A stretch of 64,000 bases of DNA. Origin: Macrothele yani (lineage: Eukaryota > Arthropoda > Arachnida > Araneae > Macrothelidae). The position numbers were made by a program, and so were the translations under genes. How positions within the stretch are numbered: position 1 is the first letter of the stretch; each line of letters begins with the position of its first letter. Below, one piece after another: positions 20,646 through 32,474 of the stretch. Under the pieces are notes generated by a model that saw nothing but the letters and a program-made list of their open reading frames with translations, made no database searches and was not told where the DNA came from. The stretch covers positions 22,507,001-22,571,000 of the forward strand of contig CM077011.1 of NCBI GenBank assembly GCA_039090855.1, read 5' to 3'.

Positions 20646-21238
20646 GACAGGACGTCAGTTCGTAGTTTGACTATCTCTGCACCACTTTTGATACGTACTC
20701 ATTACAGCTTCTCCTGAAAACCCCACAGTCTGCGCCGTTTACGAGACCGTAGTTCCGAGGCTCAATGTCCTTTATCAAACTGCGATAAATCGGCAGCTTT
20801 TCCTATTCTGACTCCGAACACTACTAACCGAAAACCGGTCCTCGGGCTGCATATAACGTGATTTCTGAAATTCACCTGCGCCACCGTTCTGTCTTCAGGC
20901 GCGCTCATTTCTTTTGGCTGGGGGTGGGCATAATGTATTGTCTCATCGGTGTACACATACATACTTTGCTTTGCTGTACCGCTGTGAAAAGATCATATCA
21001 TTGTTGTAAATGAGGCAGTATAGTACGTACTGTTCGCGTTCTTTTACCATTATCATATGCTTGTCTCCTATTTATGTTTTTTTTTAAATACATATGTACC
21101 ACATACAGTAAACTTGTAATATTAAATTTAATGAAGAATTAAACTAAATTTTTTGCGCTCTCAGTAATCTGGCACTTTCTTTAATCGGGCACACCTTTAT
21201 GCAAGGACTGGCCGGATTAGCAAGAGTCTAGTACAGTA

Positions 21239-21529
21239 TATTAGAGTATTCAGGAAGTGAACATTTTCAACTTATGATAACTCCTGTAATAGCAGAGCCG
21301 TGATCACAATATTAGCGGATTATTATTGGTAGCTTGCCTCATGATCAATAATAACTTCCCATACTATAGGCAGTTAATGACCACCATTAAAAATATGAGT
21401 CATTACGTCAGTCAAAAATTAGTTCCTTTTCCAAATGGCTCGCTCCACGTGTCGTTAGTAGCTGCATCATGTGATCTGCTGATGCACTCGTGATTTCATG
21501 GCGGCAGATCTGAAAAATTAGGTGGCCAC
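21239..21529. other. no recognised feature
   Basis: Short AT-rich spacer without a frame or repeat that I recognise. Confidence 0.4.
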
Positions 21530-22151
21530 CCTGGTGACGGAGTGGTCTAAGCTAGGGTTTCTGATCATTCTTCTGAAAGGGGTCCGGGTCTGAATCCCGG
21601 TGAGGCATGGATGTTTATGTTTGTCTTTCAGCACTAGCTCTCAATGTGTTACTTGTCCAACACTGCTTATCTGTGTACATTGGTCATTTAGCATACTTTA
21701 AAATCCATGCCACCCCGGTGGCGCAGTGGTCTAAGGCGTTGGCCTCTGATCATTCGTCCGAAAGGGGTCCGGGTTCGAATCCCGGTGAGGCATGGATGTT
21801 GTGTTTGTCTTACGGCACTGGCTCTCTCCCTTCCCTGGAACCAGTGACCCTAAATTAGGGACGGGCGACTGCTTATAGCCCATTGAGTTGCTCACGGTGG
21901 TCGTTAAACCTCCAATCAAAAAAAAAAAAAAAAAAAAAATCCATGTTTGATGCATACTTGTTCACAATGTGTTACATGATCAATACTGTCTATATCTGTG
22001 TACATTGATCATTTGGCATGCTGTAAACCATGTATAATTTGTACTTGTTGATGTGAAATATCTGTATCCTATCCATGTCTGCCTGTTTATTATGTCTCTG
22101 TACCACCAGGTCCAATAAATCATTTTTAAACCTCCAATCAAAAAAAAAAAA
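21530..22151 (+). mobile_element. long-bodied variant of SINE A, split by a younger SINE A
   Basis: It begins with the family A head (GACGGAGTGGTCTAAGC, GGGTCTGAATCCCGG) and ends with the family A tail (AAACCTCCAATC plus poly A). The body differs: CTGTGTACATTGGTCATTTA and, about 100 bp later in the restored order, CTGTGTACATTGATCATTTG, so a segment is repeated. A standard SINE A (21710-21935) is inserted in it. Confidence 0.75.
21710..21935 (+). mobile_element. tRNA-derived SINE, family A, near consensus
   Basis: Target duplication AAAATCCATG at 21700-21709 and 21936-21945. Clean A box region (GTGGCGCAGTGGTCTAAGGC) and B box GGTTCGAATCC. Body ends AACCTCCAATC plus about 20 A. It is among the best preserved copies in the window. 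Confidence 0.95.
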
Positions 22152-22947
22152 TGTTAGGTCGTTTAGAAAGTACGCGAGCACTTTCATTTGCATATATTGT
22201 GGAATCCAGAAATGCCAGTCAACACAAGTGATGTTTGGTAGTTGCCTAGTTTGTGCCTCGGGCTTATTTCAGTTCTACCAAACGAAATTAGTTACTACGA
22301 TTGAGTAACTGAAACGATCAGTGACAGTGTTAGAACAGTGTGTTTTTCTTGTAGTTTTGTCTCTTTTTGTAGCATTCAGAAGGCGTGGCAAGAGGTATTC
22401 TGTGCACAGCAGTACGTTAAACTTAACAAAATAACGGCGTAGAATTCACAGAATATATATAAGGAAGGCAGGGCATGACCCAAAGATTTTCCAAAAAGCA
22501 GTTGACCGATTTCTATTTCCAGACATAAAGTCAAACGATGAACGAAAGAAGTCTTACAGCATCTTGTAGGGTGAGTGTCAACACCTTTGTCACGACGGAA
22601 AATTACACCGGACGTATACATCACTTCCCGAGATGCACTTATGGGAGCAAAATAAAGATTAAATGAATGCAAGTGTCTTGCATATTTCTACATGGAAGCT
22701 AATTAATTTGTGTATCACTGCTGCTCGTTGGTAAATGTCACTACTTAAACATTACCTTCGTATCATCAGCTGCATCACTGGAACTTCGTACTACTAAGCC
22801 TCAGATAGCTACAACATATAAAAGTAATCTTAATTACACTCTAAGCTAAATTTGGCGATCCAACTGCCAGAAGAGATAAGTCTTTGAAACCACTTACAAG
22901 AAAACCGTCTCTATTCTTGTAACTTCACGGTACTTCAGGAACACAAC
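22152..22947. other. no recognised feature
   Basis: No frame above 100 codons and no recognised repeat. The minus-strand frame at 22376-22672 (98 codons) has no domain I know. Confidence 0.45.
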
Positions 22948-24554
22948 CCCAGCAAAAACAGTCTTGCTGGACCAGCACTGGGCCACTAATGGCTGTCAGC
23001 ACTCCCAGCACTATGTTGCCACCGCGCAACCGTCAATTAAATGTCCGGGATGCCACCACATGTGCCAGCAGCGGGCCAACAGTGGCATCTCCATCAGTTA
23101 TCATATGCCAGAACAGGGCCATTAGTTATCCATCACAGGCTGTAGCTGCCACAAATGGCCCTTCATCAGCCCTGCAAGCACGCGCCATAAATGATGGCTA
23201 GCGTAATGTGGTCCGCTAGTTTCCCGGCAGTGGCAGCTAGCAATCACGGGACGTAACTTATGGCTTGCCGAACCTTGTTCGCCAATTTCCCAGTAGTAGC
23301 CATAAAAAAAATATGTATATAAAGGATAACCGTTGTTTCCCAAAGCTACAACTACTTTTTTTTTTTCGCCTTCCGAAACTTCTGCATTACAGCAATGCGC
23401 TGGGAAATTTTCTGAACAGGTCCTGAAAAACGCCCGTTTGGAAACGAACCAAGGACTGTCTGTGTGGGAAGCGGGAGCCCTACCAACGGGCCTAATTTGC
23501 CACGCACGAGCATTTGCTTGAGCCTCTTTCCTGAGGAATGTGTAACAAATGATTCCCTTTTTTTTTAATTTTACAATATTGCGAGGTATTTTTTCATAAA
23601 TTTCAGTTTCATATAATTCGTAAATTTATTTTTTCAACAAAACGATTTTTTTACCTTAAGGGAACTGCACTTATTTACAACGAGTGTACCGACTTAAAGG
23701 TGCTTTCCAAAGTTTCGTTCTGTCCTTGTCGTCTTGAAAAGCGATTGTTGAATAAATACATTTACCCGTTCATGTCACATTCTGTTACATGTTTAACGTT
23801 GTATCTTTCCTTTCCGCTGTCCAAAGCTACATATGTTTTAAAAGGGAAAGATATTTTATTTTACTTCTCGTTATTTTCAGAAGTGAATTCTTCGAGTCTT
23901 GTGTATTCACCCCACGGATGAGTACATTATATCTACATAGCGTTGCTTTTTTTCAAATAATTGATACATTTTGTACGCGTATAATTCTTCTTTTTTTTTT
24001 CCAACATAACGTTTTTTTAATGTTTGCCTAGGATTTTTGTTTCAAGCAGTTTAGTGTATGTTAAAACGAAAGATTACACATACATTATTTCTTGTTATTC
24101 ATGGGAATGGAGTGGGTGTATTTCATGGCTGTAATCTAGTATATCATATCTTAATCTGATATCTTCGTCTGAGTGGCATTTCGTTATAGGAAATTAATTC
24201 GCCTCCCTACATATTTTTTTCTCTTAACATCCACTAAAATAACACAATTGTGATAGCGTTGTCTTCAACTAACTGGTACCACGAGAGACACGGCACGTGT
24301 TGCTTCTGCGCATGCGCAGTCTCGTTGCTTCCTCCTGGTGTTGTAGTTGCATTGATTGCCAGCCACGGGCTACTAGTGGCACTTGCTTAAAGGCCCGCAA
24401 TTCACGGCGATGCTGCAGGGCTATGAATGGCTGCCACCTAATTGCCCTGCCACCAACGGACCGCTACCGGAACGTGAGCGGCAAATTTCAGCCCGCAGTG
24501 ACTCATCTTTGCCAGCTGGTGGCCAACGGTTTCCCAACACTTTAGTTTCTGCTG
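22948..24554 (+). mobile_element. unclassified 1.6-kb DNA transposon-like repeat, copy 1
   Basis: It starts CCCAGCAAAAACAGTCTTGC and ends in the complement of CCAGCAGAAACTAAAGTGTT, giving short terminal inverted repeats CC(C)AGCA.AAAC. The ends are rich in short GGCCAGCA / TGCTGGCC-type words in both orientations. Copy 2 lies inverted at 26055-27667 (1613 bp against 1607). No transposase is visible. A tRNA-like stretch occurs in both copies. Confidence 0.75.
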
Positions 24555-26054
24555 GAATGTACCAACAAACGATCTCATCAGCGCAATTTACAGCAGTTAT
24601 ACTATATAAACTTAGGTTCGGCGTGTTTACATCTAATATACTAATTACAGCAATTCGCAACTGTTATCTACTCACATCACCACACAAGACACACTTTTCG
24701 CTCCCTACTCCAACATTATATATCTAGTTCTTACGATGTCAACATACCCGCGTCACTCACTGTGACCTAAATACTATTGCCAACATAGCATTCAGTGAGC
24801 AAGAAAAATATAACGTTAATGTTGAAACGCTTAAAGAAAATGAACTCAAAATGTATAAGGAGAAAGACAGCTAAAAATGAAAGCTAAATTAGAGTATGCA
24901 TCATACATATTATGCTTTTTTTGCGTACAGACTTGTATGTAGCTTCGTTCTCACTCTTTCTCAAACATTTGTTGTTTTCTCCTGTGGTGGTTATTCTTGT
25001 TCCTTTTCTGGAACCAGTGTCTCTAATTTAGAGAAAGGTGATTTTTAAAGTCTTCGATGCTCACTGGTGTCGGTAGTCTCTGATCATAAATAATAATCAA
25101 TAAACTCGCTGATTTTTACTACATGGTAAAATATAGCCTTACATATGAGCATTTCCATTAACCCTTTAGCGACAATACAGCCCAAAACGCCCGTACACGA
25201 CGCAGCAAACCACTGGCGTCCGAATCTTCAGTCTATAGTGAATATAATTTCCTACCCTCACATGTTCTTTGAATTTGAACTGCCTCTGTAGTATTACCAG
25301 ATGTCACTCTCCGTCACCATTCTTTTCATTAAACGAAGAAGTGAACAAGGAGTTGGCTTCTGCCGGGGCCCATACCATTTAGTCTCACGACACCGCATTT
25401 CTACTCCGTATTAGAATGAAGTGACTGTCCCCGAGAAACGCCTGATGTTCAAAGCATATAAAGCCTACAGATCGGAAGTTTCGCGTGGAAACCCAGAAGT
25501 AGTCCTTCTCTTATTAGCCGATAAAAGTCCAGAATGAAATTCGAAAACTCGCAACGGACACTTTCGGGTGTTGTGGTAATCTGGCCGACACATGATATTA
25601 TGTCCTGGTTGTTGAAGGTGTTTTTGGCGCTAACGAATCCGAAATTTCTGAATTCTCATCAAAAGAAATGCCCACGATTTCATTATTCGGAGGTATCCTT
25701 TGAAACACTTAATGAGCGGATTGCTATCAAAGGAACTTCCTTACGATTTCGATTATGAAATTTCTTTTATAAAAATATTCATTGTGTGCATTTACATTAA
25801 AGGAGTTTCTCAGTGTACCTGAGAATTTTGTGGCGTACTTATTTAAACCTTTAACCTGCTAGAAGAATTAACTCAGGATTAGCAAAATGCGATGAAATAA
25901 GCTAAAAGGAATATATACGCTGTTTAAGAAGAGCGACGATCGCGGGTGGAACAAGTGAACCAGCGCGTCAAAATAGTTGCTTTCCCCTTAACTTTGTTAT
26001 TTAAAGTTGCCATTTAGGGGGGATGATTGACATTATAACTGACTGCCTGCTAAA
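24555..26054. other. spacer between the inverted copies; SINE A tail remnant
   Basis: Mostly unrecognised AT-rich sequence. Near 24990-25085, TCTGGAACCAGTGTCTCTAA and GTCTTCGATGCTCACTGGTG match the body and tail of SINE A without its head. No gene is seen. Confidence 0.5.
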
Positions 26055-27667
26055 ACCCAGCAAAAAACCACAAGTGTTGGGGAACTGCTGGCAAACTGCT
26101 GGCAGTGATGGGTCACTGATGGCTGGAATCTGACACTTACGGTACGGTAGGGATCAACTGATGGTACGCCATCATTTGGCAGCTATTGATGGCCCTGTAG
26201 AATCGCCGTGAACTACGGGCCACCACGCAAGTGCCACTAGTGGCACGTAGATGGCAATCGAAGCAACCCCAACAGGAGGTGGAAGCAGCGGGACTACGCA
26301 TGCGCTGAAGCAAAACGTGCACAGTTTTTCGTAGTACCAGTTAGTTGAAGACGACGCCCTCGCCATTGTGTTGCTTTAGTGGATGTTAAAAAAAAAACAT
26401 ATCTACAGAAACGGATTAATTTCCTAATGAAATGCCACGTCGACGAAGATTACCGTCGGAAGAAAATTTTATAAATAATTAGTGAACTATAAGAAATAAT
26501 CAATTAATCTGATGTATTTATAGAAACTCATTCCGTAGCAAAATTTCTGCACTAACACACGAACAATCGAGAATACAAACAGCCATGAAACACACTCACT
26601 CCGTATTTGTTCGTTACAAAATTATATAGTATTTGAAAACAAAGCAACGCTATGTGAATGTAATATACAGATCCATGCGTTGAATACACAAGTTTGGAGG
26701 AAATCGCTGCTAAAAATAACCGGAAGTAAAATAAAACATCATTCCTATTTAGAACAAACGTAGCTTCGGACCGTGGAAAAAAAAGATGCAACGTTAAAGA
26801 TGTGACATGAATGTGTAAATATATTAATTAAACAATCGCCTTCCAATACCACAAGGACAGTACAAAACTTTGGAGAACGTCTTTAAGTTGGTACACTCGT
26901 TGAAGGTGAGTGAAGCTTCCTTAAAGTAAATAGAAATATCGTTACGTTGAAAAAATAAATTTATGAGTTATATGAAACGTACATTTACGGAAAACGAACT
27001 CGCAATATTGCAAAACTAAAAAGAGAACCCTTAGCTTCACGTTGCGCAGGAGAGACGCTCACCTCCAAGCGGTCGGTCACGCATGGCAAACTAGTGTAGT
27101 GCTTAAAGCATTCGCTTCGGCACACAAGCAGTCCTTGATTCGATGCCAGTCAGATCCATCGAACGATTTGATGGACCTGTTGAGCAAATTTCCTCAGCAC
27201 CATCACGTCATATAGGAGTTTCGTTGGGTAAAAAAGCAGTTGTGTGTGTGTGTGTGACTTCGGTTAACTATGGTTATCTTTTTTTTTTACTACTACAGGG
27301 AAATTGACGGACAAGCATCGACAAGCCATCAGTTACGTCACGTGATTGCCGGCTGCCACTGCCGGGACCCTGATGGACTACATTATGCTTGCCATAATTT
27401 ATGGCACGTACTTGCAGGGTCTCTAAAGGGTCGCTTATGGCAGCCGCATCCTGTGATGGATAACTGAAGGCCCTGTTCTGGCATATGACAACTGATGGGG
27501 TGCCAACTGTTGGCCAGCTGCTGACCTGAACTGCTGGCCCCATCTGTTGGCCTCCAGGATATTTTATTGACGGTTCATTTAATCGCAACATAGTGCTGGG
27601 CGAGTGATGGCACTGCTGGCAGTCAGCAGTAACCCAGTGCTGGCCCAACAAGACAGTTTTTTCTGGG
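26055..27667 (-). mobile_element. unclassified 1.6-kb DNA transposon-like repeat, copy 2
   Basis: Reverse orientation of the element at 22948. Shared landmarks include the CGCATGCGC region with GTGGCACTTGC, the tract around AAATTTATTTTTTCAACA, and the ends. Around 27080-27155 it holds a tRNA-like stretch (TAGTGTAGTGCTTAAAGCAT ... CTTGATTCGATGCC). A (TG)n run lies at about 27240-27258. Confidence 0.75.
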
Positions 27668-27707
27668 TTCAGCATAACTATGGCGACGAACTTTAAAAGG
27701 AAAGACT

Positions 27708-28044
27708 AGGCTGCGAATGGCCTAGTGGTCAACGTTCGTGACTACCACGGGAAAAGTCTGAAGTTCAATCCCCGGGAGGTTCGAACCATTAAATATCCGC
27801 AGTGCGTGGGATGGGCACGTTAAGCCGTTGGACCACTGATACTGGCCCCCGGTTATAAATAAGGGTGTCTTCCTGCCCTCTTTCTACCTCGCTTCGGTGT
27901 GACTTTTAAATCAAGCATTCTAGCTCAAATCTTCTAGCTTCCTACTTCTAAGGGTTGTTTATGACCGGACACTACTTTCCTAAATTCCTCTACATAAATC
28001 TCTGTTTATGACCGGACACTCCTTTCCTAAATTCCTCTACATAA
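27708..28044 (+). mobile_element. tRNA-derived SINE, family C
   Basis: The head reads GGCTGCGAATGGCCTAGTGG followed by GTTCAATCCCC (B-box-like). The body matches the complement of the copies at 19665 and 41638. The 3' part contains a 47-bp direct duplication (GTTTATGACCGGACACT at 27957 and 28004). Imperfect flanking words AAAGGAAAGA / AAAGAAAAGA may be the target duplication. Confidence 0.8.
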
Positions 28045-29642
28045 ATCTCTAAAAGAAAAGAGAAAATGTTTTAGTTACTTTTTTATGCCCAATGATATTA
28101 CGATCGTTTTAAGGGAATTAGAACTTCCCATCATGCATTTTGTCTTGAGGCAAAGAATAAAGGTACAGAAGCGAGAGCCTATCACCAGTATCTGGTTTAC
28201 GATCGCAACTGGTGAGATGAGAGGGATTGAAGGAATTGTTTAGCAATAACTTTCTTAAAACTTGCTGGTACATGAGCATTTCTATTTTGGGAAAGTAGAA
28301 AATTCGAGGCACCATTTGGTTGAAATACAATCCAACACGCAGAGGGTTGTTTCATCGAATGAGTTTATTTTTGTATACAAAGTGAATAGGTACATTCTCT
28401 TCGGGTGAAGAAAGTGTGGGTGTGTGTAACATTATGCAATTCATTTACAAAACTCTCCTTTATCAGGGTCACATGACATCGCGCTTGTCTTACTGGCAAA
28501 CAGAAAATAGCAGCACTCGAAGTCGCTTTGCGTTTCATCTATGGAACATAAACCTTAAATTGAAATGAAATGTAGTTTTGTCATCTTGCAGAAAGCTGAG
28601 CGAAGTATCATGTATCATAAATACTCGTGATGAGAATTTAAAGCTGCAATCGTGTTCAGAAATACTGAGAAATTTGAGGAGACCAAATTGCAGATTCTAC
28701 TCATAGTGGAATTAGAAACACTTTCAGATTTCAAATGAAATTCTTCTTTTTCTTTTGAAAGTATTGAGGTGGAAAATTTGAGACCTGTTATCCATTCTGA
28801 AGGTCGTGTGTTTAAATCTGGCTCATACGTGAAGCAAAGTAAACAGTTATTGCCGTATAAAATTGGCAAGCACGTGTACGTGTGTGGGCGTATGCCGTTA
28901 CATATCATTTCAATCAGAAATGATGTGATCAATTAAAAAATGAAATCGTTATCTCTTCATTTACAGAATGAAATCTCTTAAATAAAGTGGGGCAAACAGA
29001 GGATGTTCTGTTTTCCATTTTATGAAATAATTAAAATATGAAATTTCGTGTACAATTCACTTATCGCTGATTAATGTTTTTCAAGCAGCATTTTATAGAA
29101 ACGTTATTTTGAAAATTTAAACTATTTTCTGAAAGCTCTGGTGTTGGAATTTAATTCACCAGCATAGTTTATTAATAGTCATTCAATTAACACACTTAGC
29201 AGTACACATGATTCTTTCTGTTTGACATCCGAAATCATTGAACGGATCAAGAATCAAAGATTCGAAATTCTGAAGCGAAGCTTCAGTAATAACGTTAAAC
29301 ATTTCGATTACTGGTTCCCCAAAAGCTTTTGTCGCCATCATTTTAACTAAGCCTAGTCCTGGATGACGGGTAAAGACGTGACGTCATCGGTCCAACCGCA
29401 TTGAAAGGAGTAATGAACAGGTGTTCAAATAGGAAAGTCAAAAAGCCAAAGCAATGAAGAATATAGAGTTGTAGAAAATATGGGTTGCCTTAAGTTGAAT
29501 ATTAACTATGGATGAAAAGCTATGTGTCATACTGTAAACAATAAAATTTGTTAATGTCTGGCAGGCAATAAATTCAGTGAAGGCGGGTTTTTGATAAATC
29601 GGTCAAATTTTGTTACCAGTGTTAGAAAGAGGTGGCTAACTA
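28045..29642. other. no recognised feature
   Basis: About 1.6 kb of AT-rich sequence. The minus-strand frames of 70 and 105 codons (28118, 28615) show no domain. No inverted or direct repeat was found by eye. Confidence 0.5.
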
Positions 29643-30843
29643 CACTGCTGGCCACCCAAAATGCAACACCAAGAAGGACACCAGATAGCAATGCTAGATT
29701 TACTGGACATACAACAACACATACAAAGATGAAACGATTGAGCTTACAGGCCCGTGCGACTTGCGGAACACGCAGATAGCAATAGTTCGTGCGGCCCCCA
29801 AGGCTGGCAATAACGGCAGCTACACGCCGCGGCATCGAACGAAAGAGGCTTTGGATGTGGGCTTGGGGTATGTCGGTCCAGGCTGCTTCCAAACGTTGCC
29901 ACAGTTCATCAGGCGTAGCCGCGTGTGGTGCTTGCCGCGCCACTCGGTTGCCTATCAGCGACCAGACGAGTTCGATGGGCGACATAGCGGGAGAACAGGC
30001 TGGCCACGGCAGCAGTGAAACCTGGTGGACCGTGAAGAATTGTTTAACGATGCGTGCCACGTCCGGGCGCGCATTGTCCTGTTGAAACATGGCCGCTGGC
30101 AGGTCCTGCAGATAAGGGATGACTACAGGCTCCAAAACATCGGAGATGTAGTGGTGGCTGTTGAGTGTATCGGCGATGCGTACCAGAGGGGTGCGGGTGT
30201 CATATCCAATTGCGCCCCAAAACATAACGCCAGGCGACGGACCGGTATGGCGATGCATAATGCAGGCGTCATACAGTAATAATAATGCAGGTGTCATACA
30301 GATCCCCGTGTGCTGCCGCCACACACGGATCCGACCATTATGGCGTTGCAGGCAGAAGCGGGATTCGTCGGAGAAGACAATGTCGTGCTATTCCGTAGTC
30401 CAGTTGCGGCGTTCAACGGCCCACGGCCGCCGCACTCGCCGGTGGTGTAACGTCAATGGCAATCGGAGTAATGGGCGCCGTGCGACAAGTCCCCGCTCCT
30501 GCAGACGACGTCGAACGGTACGTGCTGACTCAGGTTGTTGCGCAACACACCCTAATTCCTGCGCTAATGTTCGTGATGTGGTGGTGCGAGCCGTCAATGC
30601 CCGCCGCACAACATGTCGGTCCTCTCGTTCGGTGGTGTACCGCGGCTCCGGAAATCGATCACGTCGGTCCGTCCGTCCCTCCTGCACCCACCGAATCCAT
30701 GCTCGTCTCACTGTGGCTGGATGTCGTCCCACATGGTCGCCGATGTCTCGGTACGATAAACCGCTGTTGCGATAAGCCACTATTTGTCCTCTGTCGAACT
30801 CCGAAACGTGCTTGAATGACTGCCGTACTCTGCAACGCGGCAT
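29551..30843 (-). pseudogene. nearly intact Tc1 transposase, one premature stop
   Basis: I take the start at 30843 (MPRCRVRQSFKHVSEFDRG) because it fits the subfamily; an upstream Met at 30876 only adds 11 residues. The helix-turn-helix region reads IVAYRNSGLSYRDIGDHVGR. All three catalytic residues remain: FSDESRF, MFQQDNARPDVA and MSPIELVW, giving D,D(34)E. A TAG follows NWTTE just before the first Asp. After RVWRQHTGICMTPAL there is a 24-bp in-frame duplication. The frame has no stop after GGRTNY and runs through the terminal repeat into flanking DNA, so the natural stop seems lost. Confidence 0.88.
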
Positions 30844-31075
30844 CAGGAAGCTTCCCACGCACAGGTCCGGCAGCACAACTAACTTCTACTACTTACACCC
30901 CGCCTTCTGTGCACCCTTCTTATAGTGTTTCTCGGTGGCGTGCCGGGAGCACATGATTCGCATATGCCTTGCAATGCTAATCGTTTGCATGTACTCTCGC
31001 GGGCGACGCATGCTGCGAATTTCAAGCCAATCTGATGCTTCCTTCTTGGTGTTGCATTTTGGGTGGCCAGCAGTG
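29643..31075 (-). mobile_element. well preserved Tc1-like element
   Basis: 1433 bp bounded by 36-bp inverted repeats that I read as identical (CACTGCTGGCCACCCAAAAT, then GCAACACCAAGAAGGA), with TA at 29641-29642 and 31076-31077. Identical ends and a transposase with a single premature stop indicate one of the youngest Tc1 copies in the window. Confidence 0.93.
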
Positions 31076-31214
31076 TATATTTATTACGAATGAGGTATCA
31101 TAATTAGTTTTAATTAGTTAATTAATGCATCTTGCTCTTAGATGTACAGTATAAGTTGTATGCGAGGAGTTCAAAACTTAGTTAAATTGTGAAAATCCTC
31201 CAATTACGTGGCGA

Positions 31215-31395
31215 CAGTAAATAAATAAATACATCGCTCTTTCCACGCTCCAGAAACACACAGCAACCGAAAAATTGTTTGTCAGCCGCCGCTGTGGAAT
31301 TGAACCACAGAACTCTCGATATCTAGCCGAGTGCGTTACATAAGTACTCTCGATATCTAGCCGAGTGCGTTACATAAGTACTCTCGATATCTAGC
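31215..31395 (-). mobile_element. SINE family B, reverse copy with internal triplication
   Basis: On the minus strand the tail CGTGGAAAGAGCGATGTATT and the tRNA-like head (GGTTCAATTCCACAGCGGCG) are present. The stretch ACTCTCGATATCTAGCC occurs three times on the plus strand (about 31310, 31346 and 31380), two of them followed by GAGTGCGTTACATAAGT. Confidence 0.8.
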
Positions 31396-31396
31396 C

Positions 31397-31430
31397 GTTA
31401 TTCAGCGAGCAGTACAGCCCTCCATGCTTT
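31397..31430 (+). other. 34-bp filler derived from a Tc1 transposase gene
   Basis: GTTATTCAGCGAGCAGTACA and the following 14 bases equal the reverse complement of 36297-36330, within the Tc1 transposase relic at 35565-36602. The stretch sits exactly between the two inverted SINE B copies. Confidence 0.88.
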
Positions 31431-31436
31431 AAATTT

Positions 31437-31580
31437 GTAAGTAAATGTAACGCACTCGGCTAGATATCGAGAGTTCTGTGGTTCAATTCCACAGCGGCGG
31501 CTGAAAATCAACTTTTCGGTTGCTGTGAGTTTCTGGAACGAGGAAAGAGCGATGTATTTATTTATTTATTTATTAGTTAA
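31437..31580 (+). mobile_element. SINE family B, forward copy
   Basis: GTAACGCACTCGGCTAGATA, GGTTCAATTCCACAGCGGCG, then GGAAAGAGCGATGTATTTAT and a TTTA tail. Together with the reverse copy it makes an interrupted palindrome. Confidence 0.85.
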
Positions 31581-32472
31581 ATTGAGTTGAGCTGGATTAT
31601 TTTAAAAAGAGGAATTTGTTCTATCTGTAAAAATAGATGCAGTGCTATTGAATTGGGTTAACTTATGCCTGGTATCTACCCTTACCAAGTAAAATCCATG
31701 ATGATACTTTATCAGCATTAGGTATCTCACACTTAAAAGCTGCCCTTGACAAAGTAAGAAAAAATGCTAGATGAAACTTGACTGACACTGCATTAGGTAT
31801 TTTACAGTTGTGACAGCTTCCCCTTGCGAAACAAGTAAATCCTGTAATTTGACTGTACTTGCTTTTGCCTTGGACAACTTACGCTTATAGAACTGCCATT
31901 GTCGAAAGCAATGCTGCTCGCGTTGTGTTTAAGTACTCGGGTGCAGGATTCACTCAAAATTTTGTAATACGCTCATTGGAGTTCATTCTTCATACACCTA
32001 AGTGAAGCAGCAAAGTGATCCAGGATTCGGAAAGTATCCAGCATTTCAGTGTCTTTTATAAATCAATGGTAGTTTTAAAGAATCTGCAAATCTCAAAAAT
32101 TATTATTTTCGAGTTTGGGATTTGATTACACTTTTATCATCTGTAACATACGACCCAGATCATGAGAAATCATCGCTGGTGAACTGCGATCGTTCTTGTA
32201 CTGTTCGATAAAAATCAGCTGGTGTTTATAGAAAAAGTAAACATCAGCTATAGCAAGCAGACTTCTTTTTCCGTATCAAAACGAACAATCCAAAAATTCA
32301 ATTAAAACAAAAATTCGTTTGTCACATGTATTTCCCACGATTTAAAATACGTATCGATAACGCTGAATTTTGATTGGAAAACACAATACACTATCAATGC
32401 ACATTCTGTTACAAAACAGAAATTTCCAAATTTCTCGAATGTACGTCTATTTGCACAAAAAAGACAACGTAT
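31581..32472. other. no recognised feature
   Basis: AT-rich spacer; no frame above 62 codons, no repeat identified. Confidence 0.45.
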
Positions 32473-32474
32473 TA

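Larger units (their letters stand above)
19415..20951 (-). mobile_element. Tc1-like element with nested SINE C
   Basis: The ends are CACCGATCAGTCATTGCATT and the complement of CACCGATGAGACAATACATT, flanked by TA at 19413-19414 and 20952-20953. Removing SINE C and its duplication leaves about 1.2 kb. The transposase lies on the minus strand. Confidence 0.85.
18733..21236. mobile_element. pogo/Tigger-like element shell with nested insertions
   Basis: The right end is the complement of CTGTACTAGACTCTTGCTAA followed by TCCGGCCAGTC. The left end reads CTCTAGAATCTTTTGCGGAA followed by TCCGGCC. Both have TA next to them. The 'GACTCT.GC.AATCCGGCC' ends are typical of Tigger/pogo elements. No DDE transposase of that family is visible, so the copy is non-autonomous or deleted. 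It contains a SINE (18760) and a Tc1 element (19415). Confidence 0.7.
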
